This document shows positions 56,101 to 64,000 of a stretch of DNA of 64,000 nt, piece by piece. Each line of letters opens with the position of its first letter. Position 1 is the stretch's first letter. The stretch is from Pohlia nutans (lineage: Eukaryota > Streptophyta > Bryopsida > Bryales > Mniaceae). The notes beneath the pieces were generated by a model that saw only the letters and a program-made list of their open reading frames with translations, had not been told where the DNA came from and did no database searches. The translations under genes and the position numbers were made by a program. Location: positions 9,064,001 to 9,128,000 of the forward strand of contig CM040087.1 of NCBI GenBank assembly GCA_022496805.1, in the 5' to 3' direction.

Positions 56101-56256
56101 AATTGTCATTCACAATGTGCTTTTATGCAGAGCTTTTGTGACTCTTTTGTAAAGCTTTTTGTACCTTTTATGCAAAGCTTCTGTTTATTATGTTTAGAAC
56201 CTCGTTGCTCAATTACTTGTATATCTCAGTTCATGAAAGGCTTATATTGAGCTTTC

Positions 56257-56402
56257 TTGATTTTTGTCTTAAAAAGCCTTGTTTTGATGTGACTCTGCTC
56301 TGGAAGCTCCATGCTTTGCATTGCTTTATTGATTTTTGTCTTAAAAATCCTTGTCTTGATGTGACTCTGCTCTGGAAAGCTCCATGCTTTGCACTGCTTT
56401 AT
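56257..56402 (+). repeat. Tandem pair of a ~74-bp unit
   Basis: TTGATTTTTGTCTTAAAAA, GATGTGACTCTGCTCTGGAA and GCTCCATGCTTTGCA occur twice in direct order. Confidence 0.85.
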
Positions 56403-56499
56403 ACTAGTTTTATTCCTTGCCAGCCTAATATAGCTTAGTTTAGATAAAGATATTGAATTGATATGCTCTGAAAAGAGATGTTCTGAAAAAGCGCTTCTT

Positions 56500-56990
56500 C
56501 TTGGCCGTGGGTGCTGCTGAACCCTAAATGGCAGCCGCCAAAAAACACACAAAAAAACAAAAAAAAACTTTTTTTTTTACTTTTTTTTACTTTTTCAAAA
56601 ATTTCTATTTTAGGCGCTGGGGTGCGCGGCCGCGCACCCTAAAGCCCTCTCATCTCCCTCATTTCTATCTTCATCTCCCTCTCCATCCCTCCTCTCTCCT
56701 CATATATATAGGGGAGAGGAGAGGAGAAGGGATGGAGAGGGAAATGAAGATAGGGATGGCGAAGGGATGGAGAGAAGAAGGAGAAGGGATGGAGAGGGAG
56801 ATGAAAATGAAGATAGGAATGGAGAGGGAGATGAAGACAGAAATGAGGGAGATGAGAGGGCTTTAGGGTGCGCGGCCGCGCACCCCAGCGCCTAAAAATA
56901 GAAATTTTTGAAAAAGTAAAAAAAAAGTTTTTTTTTTCGGCGACTGCCATTCAGGGTTCAGTAGCACCCCATGGCCAAGAAGAAGGAAAA
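56500..56990. repeat. Long hairpin with GTGCGCGGCCGCGCAC in each arm
   Basis: The left arm (about 56505-56700) and right arm (about 56780-56985) are near-perfect inverted copies. They include GCGCTGGGGTGCGCGGCCGC, AGCCCTCTCATCTCCCTC and outer A/T runs. The loop (about 56701-56780) is GGAGAGGGATGGAGA-rich and centred near ATATATATAGG. The long Arg/Glu/Met frames through it are artefacts. Confidence 0.88.
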
Positions 56991-57487
56991 AAAAACTTTT
57001 TTTTTTTGGACAGCTGCCATTTTGGAGTCCACCGACACCCTACGGCCAAAAAAATGTTTTTTTTTTTTTTTGGCTTGCTTCCATTGTTTAGGGTTCAGCA
57101 CCCGTAACTAAAGAAAAAGTAGAAGAAGAAAAAGACAACGAAGACAAAAAAGAAGACAAGAAGAATGACAAAAAGAAGCCAAGAAGAAAGACAAGAGGGA
57201 GACAAGAAAGAAGACACGAAAGAAATCAAGATAAAAAAGAAAATATAAAAGAAAAGATAAAAGAAAAGATAAAGATAAGAATAAAAAATAATTAAAATAA
57301 TTATTTTTTTACAATGTAAGGGATTGAAGAAAGACAATAATTGTCGGTTTTTTTGAAAAAAAGTTACACAAAATAAATTACACGCTCAGGGACCAAGTGC
57401 ATGATTATATGGCCAAGTGCGTAAATAGCGAATTCTGTGTTAATTGCATTGTGCCCTTACCCCCTCTGTCATTTAGGAATTGAGCTT

Positions 57488-57599
57488 TTCATACATAGAT
57501 AGAAACTCCAAACTCCTTTTGAAGCCAGCGTGAATAAAGTGTTTGTTCGTCTTGACAATGAGCCAGTGCCCGCCGGACACAAGGCCATTGGTGCAAGAC
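57488..57599 (+). repeat. Copy of the AGATAGAAACTCC dispersed repeat, occupied by a MITE
   Basis: GATAGAAACTCC, GCGTGAATAAAGTGT and GCCGGACACAAGGCCATTGG match 985-1104. The repeat continues as CTCTCTCC after the MITE at 57600-57971. Confidence 0.7.
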
Positions 57600-57971
57600 T
57601 ACCGTACCTTAGGGGCAGCTTCATCACTCCTGTGTCGAATAATTAATTAATTTAAAATTCAGATGTCCGGCAATAAAAAAAGTAATTTTTTAAAATTCAA
57701 CTTTTCAGGAAATAAATAACTTCAAGTTCGACTTTCATCCTTAATTGATGAAGTTTCATTGAGGGTTTGTTATTTTAGTGGACTTCATGTGATCACTCTT
57801 AACATTTTTAATTTAATTTATTTTTAGTTCATGTATTCAATTTCAAGATATTTCATCATTCATCTAATCTAATTTCATGGTTTTCCGGCAAATAGGAAAC
57901 ATAATATTATTTTTTATTCGACATTTTTATATGGAATTATTATTTGCCGAAGCTGCCCCTAAGGTACGGTA
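57600..57971. mobile_element. TA-flanked MITE with CCGTACCTTAGGGGCAGCTTC ends
   Basis: The ends CGTACCTTAGGGGCAGCTTC / GAAGCTGCCCCTAAGGTACG are perfect over 20 bp. The TA target is seen unoccupied at 1103-1104. AT-rich interior; probably Tc1/mariner-related. Confidence 0.88.
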
Positions 57972-58071
57972 CTCTCTCCTTCAAAAAATAGACACTTTAG
58001 AGACCAGTAACAAACAATAACCTTAAACGAGTGGCTAAATCCAACTAGGGTATAATTTGGGATTTATTTTG

Positions 58072-58160
58072 TTGGTGGTCGCTAAGTCATGGTTCTTGGG
58101 TTGGTTGGTGAAAGACGTATTACATTTACATGGTTCAGGTTCGATTCCCATTGAGTCTAC
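58072..58160 (+). repeat. tRNA-like sequence, possible SINE head
   Basis: TGGTTCAGGTTCGATTCCC fits a Pol III B box. About 45 bp upstream, TGGGTTGGTTGGTG could serve as an A box. It cannot fold as a full tRNA by inspection, so a tRNA pseudogene or SINE fragment is more likely than a tRNA gene. The TTAA MITE at 58179 lies directly after it. Confidence 0.35.
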
Positions 58161-58178
58161 GTAAAACAACCGATTTAA

Positions 58179-58979
58179 CCCTTTAGTGCCCAGCAAACCA
58201 CATTATGGTCACTACAACGTCCGAAATGCAATTAGCACAGAATCCGTGAAGAATTGGAACTTCAGTTTTGAAGTTCAGATTTGTCCACATACATTACGCA
58301 CCTTCCAAAAAAAGAAATTTTCAATTTGGAATTGTACAACTATCAAAATACCTATCAACAGAACGCGAAAATACTACAAATACTTGAAAATACAGTAAAT
58401 ACTTACAAATACAACATATGTATTGTGTAGTATTTCTTGTGTTTGGAAGTTTGTTATCTTGTTTTATTTTTTTGGATTGTGTTCTCTTCTTCATCTTCCA
58501 TTAGTGTGTGTAATCCGATCTTGACTAATGTACCCACTCCTCTCAATTTTCAACGTATAAAATTGTCCTAAACCGTACATGGATAAGTCACTTTCACTTA
58601 TAAATCTCACAATAATTATGTGTGAGTCTATTTTTGATATGAAAGATTGCAATTGAGAGGTGTTGACATAGGGCATAGCTGAACTTCTTTGCTTTTATTT
58701 TTGAAAATTTACCTCAAATTATATTTAACTTTGAAGTCACACACCCCCCAAAATCTGGTTTTTGAGCGTGCATTATACAGTTCAAATACATACTATAATC
58801 TTCCGATCCCACCATCGGATGATTCTCAAATTTTAATAAAATGTGTGCTCTCAAGTTGAGAATAGAATTGTACGGTTACTTTCTAATTTAACCCATTCTA
58901 TTTTTGGTAGTCTCAACCACAGTGAAAAAATCTACTGAAATCCAGGGCTCTGAGCTACAGTACCCTGGGCACTAAAGGG
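58179..58979. mobile_element. piggyBac-type MITE, 801 bp
   Basis: TTAA at 58175-58178 and 58980-58983. A perfect 15-bp terminal repeat CCCTTTAGTGCCCAG / CTGGGCACTAAAGGG. Start homologous to the partial copy at 28768. Confidence 0.9.
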
Positions 58980-58984
58980 TTAAT

Positions 58985-59930
58985 GACGCAATGTAACAAA
59001 TAGGGAAAATTGATCAAAGATATTATAATATTGTAAAATTGAATCTTTTGGAATCTTTTGGCATATTTTCAATTTAGTTTATAATATTTTGGAATATTTT
59101 GGAATATTTTCAACATATTTAAAAAAATATCCATACGGTCTAAGTTCCCAAAATATTTTAAATCTTCATTAATAGAATTTAGGAGCGAGTAACATTAAAA
59201 TTTCAAGAAAATTACATTTTAAATTATTAAAATTAAAAAATTGGTATTGTTGGTTATAATTGTACTTTTCATCATAGAAGTAAAAAAAATAGATGCACTA
59301 AAAAGAACAACATTACTTTCCCTAAATAATAATTTTTTTAACACAAGACAATGTAAAGTTGTTGTTTTTTTAAAAGTTCCTCTAGGTGAAATTTAACTTG
59401 GATTGACTTGTTTCAAAATGGATTCAAAAGTATAGTTGATTTTCTATTTGAAAATATTTATGATTTAAACGAATTTTTAATATTTTAGTCTTGGGCATAA
59501 AAAGAGGGCATTGACCAAAAAATGATCTCTAAAAGCATTACGGGTTAAATTGAGTTTAAAATCAAACTTTCTTTGAACTCAATTTGACCTTCACGATCTA
59601 AGCAGAAAAAAAATTCAAAATTTTTTGAACTTTTTTCCAGGCATAGAAAGTTTCTTGCATAATGTAGTGCAAAAAAAAACTTGGATTTTTTTTAACATTG
59701 CTAAAAACATCAAAAGTTCGATGGAAAATTAAAAAAACAGCCTAGAGCCTTTGCAATCTTGACAAAAAAGAGATTCAATTTTTTAGAATGTTTTTTCTAG
59801 ATAAAGAAGAACTCCTGCATGATGTAGTGCAAAAAAAAATTGGATTTTTTTCAAATGGCAAAAGTTCACGAATGATTACATTTGTTTATAATTATCAAAA
59901 AAATAAATTATTAACTTGCATCAAGACTTG
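58985..59930. other. AT-rich spacer, decayed repeats
   Basis: TTTTGGAATATTTT-type words repeat around 59040-59110. A duplicated phrase (TGCA-GATGTAGTGCAAAAAAAA) occurs near 59660 and 59820. A GGGTTAAA at 59541-59548 may be a worn piggyBac-type end. No gene. Confidence 0.35.
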
Positions 59931-59934
59931 TATG

Positions 59935-60170
59935 CAGTGTGGTCATAAAGACCAAGGTTTGGAGTTTGGAGGCCCACGTTCGAATCCGGCCACCGGTGTT
60001 GGAGCTCGAGTACATGGTGATGGATCCCACCGTGGTTTAGGCAACCCTCGTAGTTCGACCAAGCAGTTGTTTTTTCCTGAACAACTCGAAACAATGTTTG
60101 GGCATGGCAGAAAAAATTGGGCAAATTTCATATATTTCATCGTGGATTTTTATTTTATTTTATTACTGAA
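59935..60170 (+). repeat. tRNA-derived SINE candidate
   Basis: ACGTTCGAATCCGGCC is a good B-box match. The A-box-like TGTGGTCATAAAGACCAAGG lies about 40 bp upstream. A 3' region ending in a T/A-rich tail (about 60145-60175) follows. No target duplication was confirmed. Confidence 0.45.
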
Positions 60171-60309
60171 ATAAAATTATTTTGACGATATATACAATTC
60201 TAGAACAACAAATTTCAGTTGGAAAACGATCGGGACAACGCGTCTATCAACTGTCGCGATTAACGTTTTCTTATTAATACAATCACAAGATTTTCTAATA
60301 GTAACTCAA

Positions 60310-60545
60310 CCCTTCAACCTTGGACCCAATCCAATTTGTCCTTCCCTCCAAACTTGACATTATTGCCAGACTCAACATTACCGCCTGTCCCATTGTCCCG
60401 ACCCGCCTCGTCCCAATTTGTCCCGAGTTCCGACCCAACTCCAAACCCGACTTGATCCGATCCGCAACCAGACCTGCAACCTGACCCCCAACCTAACCTA
60501 CAACCCGACTCGCAACTAGACCCACAACCGATCCCCACCCGCCGA
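60310..60545. repeat. Degenerate C-rich repeat (CAACCCGACC-like)
   Basis: Short CCCGAC, CAACC, CCAACT words at about 10-bp spacing fill this stretch. The apparent Gly/Cys-rich frame on the - strand comes from the repeat. Confidence 0.55.
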
Positions 60546-61107
60546 TCCGGCCGATGTTTTTAACAATCGGCAACGGGGGTATGAAATGGTGATGTTGAGA
60601 ACCTACCCAAGAATTATCAACCGGGCTAATCACGGGTTTCAGTTCTAGTCCCGGGTAATAATGCCGGGTATCAACAATATCGATTACCGAGGCAAACGAC
60701 TAGTTTCCTCATCATTAGTTACAAACCATTAATGGCAGGGGCCCACCAAGGCGCCTCGATGGGAGGAACTAATCATGTACATAAACAAGTACCCTGCTTG
60801 GGGTAAGATAAACCCCTTCCCATCATTGTGTCTTGGGTACTTGGCAGTTTCTTAGTGGTCAGGTGTTAACGATGGACTACTGAGGAGCTCCGCAAAGTGC
60901 GGTGAGGGGAAGGAAGATGGATCTGGGGAGTTAGCCGCATGAGCAAAGATCTTTGCACTTGACAAGAAGCATGGCGTGTCTAGTGGTGCGCTGGAGCACC
61001 GTTCATACAAGCAATGGTAAGGTGAGCAAGCTGGGTTGTTCTCCGGATTAGTACCTCTGTAGATCTAGATCTAGATTTGCCGGGGTTCATCTCATTGCAT
61101 TTGGTGG

Positions 61108-61210
61108 GGGAGTGTTGCACCAGATTGTTAGTTGAGTGTTGGCACAAGAAGTGTTGCATTAGAAAGAATAGGCTGGGCTATTCTTTCTCTCCATTGCTTG
61201 TCTGTAACTA
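61108..61210 (+). mobile_element. Probable polypurine tract and start of an LTR
   Basis: GGTGGGGGAG (about 61101-61110) followed by TGTTGCACCAG resembles the polypurine tract/LTR junction of Ty1-copia elements (usually GGGGGAG-TGTT). Just downstream AGAAAGAATAG and CTATTCTTTCT form a hairpin (61159-61187). No reverse transcriptase or integrase lies upstream in the window, so this would be a truncated or solo element. The LTR end was not located. Confidence 0.35.
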
Positions 61211-61307
61211 GACAGCCATCTTCCTCGCTCAAGTCAAAGATCCAAACTCTTAGGCTTCTCTTCAACCAGATCTGACTCGCCCAAACCGCACAAGCAAGAC
61301 ACACCAA

Positions 61308-64000
61308 ATGACTCGACTGTCAACACCCAGGCTTGCACATTTTTACATTACTCTTGCAATTTGTGTTATTTTGCAAACTTTCACATCTCATTCTATCATG
61401 CACTTCTGCTATAGCACTACCTCCACTGCCCAAACTTCTATGCTAACCATGTATTACAAAGATCTAATGCCTTGTGCGCACAAGCAGCAACCCCTGAGCA
61501 CGAATCTGAGTGATTTCAGACTAAGTGGTGGGAAGCGCCTTGGTCCTCACACCAGCCTGCAACGCCCATCAAACAGTCAAAGATCGTATCAGCAAATGTC
61601 ATACAAACCAAGAGCTCAGCATCAAGAGGTTAAACACGCAATCCAACACCAAACTCAACAACCAAAGGTAAGATTTCTAACCTCTCTGAATTCTTGCTTG
61701 CCCCATTACAGCATGCAGATTAGCTGTGTTGATGCCAACAACGAAAAGAGGACCGCTTCAAGCTGCACCCAGAAGCCTCAAATGCGGTACAATTCGAATA
61801 ACAAGCAGATCCACACCAACCTTCAACGCCCATCAAGCAACCGAAAGAGGCCGTATCAACGAATGACTAGCAAACCAACACCTTTGCATCAAGGTACTCA
61901 GCCTGCAATCCAACACCAAGCTCGGCAATTAAAGGTAGGATCTCTAACCTCTCAGCTTTGCTTGTTTTCCTTGTTCCATTACAGCATACAAATCGGCCAA
62001 AGTCGACCTAAAACGGAGGAAGAGAAGGGAACATCACAAATCGAGGGTAACGAAGAGGCTAACGTCAGAGCAAAGACAGAGGTCAACACAAAATCCTCCT
62101 CCGGCGGGCAATTCAACACACCTGGTGGAGCAACAACAGAGAAAAATACCAAGAATTCTACCTCGGTGTCTACGTAGCAGTTTGAGTAGGACGACAGCGC
62201 AGATACGTCACCAGCTTCTCCGCAGCCAACTAGATCTAGGCAAAGTCCAAAAGGCCGTCATCGAAACATTGGAAGTGCCCCGAATGCGACCACTGCATTC
62301 AAGAGCGCTGCTGCAGCAGAGCCTGTCTCTGCCACGACACACGTCGACGCCAAATTAGGGTTTCGAAATGCCGCTGCAGCCAAGAACGTCGCAGCTGCCA
62401 AATTCGGCAAAACAAACATCGGCCGAACGACATCGCGCAGGAACAAGGACACCCGAAGGACGACACAGGAACGACACTCAGCAAGAATTCATACAGGGAG
62501 TGGCAAGAATGGCATGTTCGGCAGCAATGGCGCCACCCCGACAACTCCAGCATCAACGATACTCCTCCGACAGCAGCAACAGCATACGAGTGTCACCACC
62601 CTCGCTTCGCCTCCGACTCGGCATCAGCATCGTAACCAGAATCGTCATCCCAGCGCCGACAGCGGCAGAATTCAACACCTGCGGCCAGAAAGAATTCGTC
62701 TGCAACAGCGATGCGACTGCACCAACAATGTGCGAAACTGCAACAGCGACCCATCCGCCACGCCCAGCCAGAAACCGCATAAAAGAATCAAGGCCAAGCG
62801 ACCTCCTCCCTTAGCACGGCCTCACTTACACCACGAAGACTGGCACACAATCATAGATGTCCCTACGCCACTGACTGATTACAGCGTAGGGATGAAACCC
62901 TATTCCCAACTCAATCGCAGGTACAGACAAAACTGCGACCACGAAAGCCTCGCCCCCAACTCCCCTGATTGCCGCTCGGCGCCTTGTCCAGCTCCAATAT
63001 CTCCTCGAATTCGGCTGACAAGTATGAAGAATGTGCGGCCAATGCATGACGGTGGAGCTCCCACCACCACAAGAATTCACTCGGCGCCCATTCTACAGAT
63101 AAGCAGCCCAATAATTCAACCTACAGACAAGAAAAGCGTGGAGCGGTTAAAGCAGGAAAAGCTAGAGAATCAACGCGGCCTGCTAGGAGTGGCCCCAAAT
63201 TCGAGTGCCAACCGATGCCACAACCCTTGGAAGCACCGGAAAGACAAAGAGGACTCAGCCACAACCAGCCCCAATTTAGAAAACACGCAAGACAACCCAC
63301 ACCGAAGCCTGTCTTACCCTCCTGTAGCAGCCCAAATGGAGGAAAACGACGCATCAAATATAGAGATACTCTTAGTACTGAAATCCCGGAAACAACCACG
63401 ACGCATCATGAACCGGTTCAACAACGTGGACAAGCCCGAAATTAGCCTGCCGACAAAACTCAACTCTGACGGAGCTGTGAGCTCCAACACACCAATCTAC
63501 AGCCCCAAAGCACAGCAACACGTATTTATGAAGCAATGGTTTTACGACAAACCTCACTTCTCAGCCTCTCTGGCGAAGTTCTTGCTGCCGTCTCCGCCCA
63601 GACTCCTTTGCTCTCCAGGCAGTCTCTGCCAGCTTCATATTCTCTCCGCCCCTAAGCTCCATTTAGGTCTGTTCCTCATGTACTCTCCTTCTCACCAAAC
63701 GTATTTCATCTCAGCATCTCTGCATTACCTTCGTACTTCATTATTGTACTCCTTGCAACCCATCTCTGCCTCTAAGCGTAGAAACACAGCAACCCTCTGT
63801 AGCCAGAGCAGTCCCTTCCTAGTAGATGAAGTGCTCAGTCATTGCGAAATATCGACGACACACGCAATAGGAGCGCTGGTGCAGAGCAAAAGGAGCGTTG
63901 ATGTGGGGCAAGCTGCAACAACACAGCTAGGAAGCAAGTCTGGGGACGCCTTTGCAGAGAGACAACGCCACATCAGACCAGCCTCGGTTCAAGCAGCCCC
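61308..64000 (+). other. Unassigned GC-richer region with overlapping frames
   Basis: The composition (CA-rich on +, many AATTC/AAC words) differs from all other intergenic DNA here. It holds a 289-codon frame (61308-62177), then 62368-62814 and 63215-63445, none with recognisable domains and all Gln/Thr/Ser/Arg-rich. The 289-codon frame contains a duplicated block (see finding). It may be the untranslated or gag-like part of a large retroelement that continues past the window. A host gene cannot be excluded. Confidence 0.4.
61555..61990 (+). repeat. Direct duplication with intron-like joints
   Basis: 61555-61725 and 61810-61990 share CAACGCCCATCAA, AATCCAACACCAA and ATTACAGCAT. Each copy contains AAAGGTA(A/G)GAT, then TCTAACCTCTC, then CATTACAG, which looks like a 50-60 bp intron with donor and acceptor. 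Confidence 0.6.

Larger units (their letters stand above)
54680..57210. repeat. Composite 2.5-kb inverted-repeat element
   Basis: The left end (54680-54815) and right end (57075-57210) are inverted copies of a GTCTTC-rich pyrimidine tract. Each is followed by GGGTGCT-AACCCTAAACAATGG and GCAAGCC. Inside lie further GGGGTGC-TGAACCC / GGCAGC-GCC units next to long A or T runs, a 134-bp tandem repeat, a 74-bp tandem pair and the long hairpin at about 56.5-56.99 kb. It has no transposase. Boundaries and target duplication are not certain. Confidence 0.55.

Noticed and set aside
56528..56950. Opposed Arg/Glu/Met-rich frames at 56528-56866 and 56639-56950
   Set aside because: Both are readings of the purine-rich hairpin arms and loop.
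60314..60538. Gly/Cys/Ser-rich - frame resembling a metallothionein-like or structural peptide
   Set aside because: It is a translation of the CAACCCGACC-like degenerate repeat.
1..64000. CRISPR arrays, bacterial operons, rRNA or intact tRNA genes
   Set aside because: No regularly spaced direct repeats with unique spacers, no ribosome-binding-site-led gene clusters, no rRNA signatures and no complete tRNA cloverleaf were seen; the window is eukaryotic.

Overview
The window looks like nuclear DNA of a land plant. It has short spliced exons with GT-AG introns, long AT-rich intergenic DNA, an interstitial AGGGTTT tract (15384-15406), a plant-type annexin, and Stowaway-type MITEs with the CTCCCTCCGTCCC terminus. 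An intact-looking piggyBac element, a DD34E Tc1-like relic, a phospholipase-D-type PGS1 gene and a kinase relic of a type I associate with mosses and lycophytes hint at a seed-free plant. That lineage guess is inference; no species can be named.

Three host genes can be modelled exon by exon, and each model keeps an open frame. (1) An annexin on the + strand, 7997-15136: six exons, 404 aa, with a 27-residue extra exon and a Ser/Asn/Gly-rich tail. (2) RNA polymerase III subunit RPC5 on the - strand, 42952-36739: fourteen coding exons, 787 aa, plus an upstream leader exon. (3) Mitochondrial phosphatidylglycerophosphate synthase PGS1 of the HKD type on the - strand, 51838-48424: four exons, 510 aa. 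They are unrelated housekeeping or stress genes, not an operon or pathway.

Nearly everything else is transposon-derived. The main story is a piggyBac family. A 4.87-kb element (31644-36509) with TTAA target duplications and a DDD transposase sits inside an older piggyBac-type MITE, about 230 bp past the RPC5 stop codon. Several further TTAA-flanked MITEs with CCCYTAAA-like ends lie across the window, many in introns or inside other MITEs. Other elements are two hAT MITEs with exact 8-bp target duplications, PIF/Harbinger MITEs (TTA/TAA), several Tc1/mariner-like MITE families (TA), a Tc1 pseudogene, a probable LTR-retrotransposon end near 61.1 kb, and tRNA-like SINE candidates.

Layout: 1-7 kb, a large inverted repeat and MITEs; 7-15.4 kb, annexin; 15.5-29 kb, MITE-rich DNA with a kinase pseudogene (about 17-17.9 kb); 29-31.4 kb, an inverted pair of gene fragments split by a hAT MITE; 31.4-36.5 kb, piggyBac; 36.7-44.1 kb, RPC5; 44.1-48.2 kb, a foldback element, the Tc1 pseudogene and MITEs; 48.4-51.9 kb, PGS1; 52-60 kb, nested MITEs, tandem repeats and hairpins; 60.3-64 kb, a GC-richer region with retroelement features and an internal exon-intron-like duplication.
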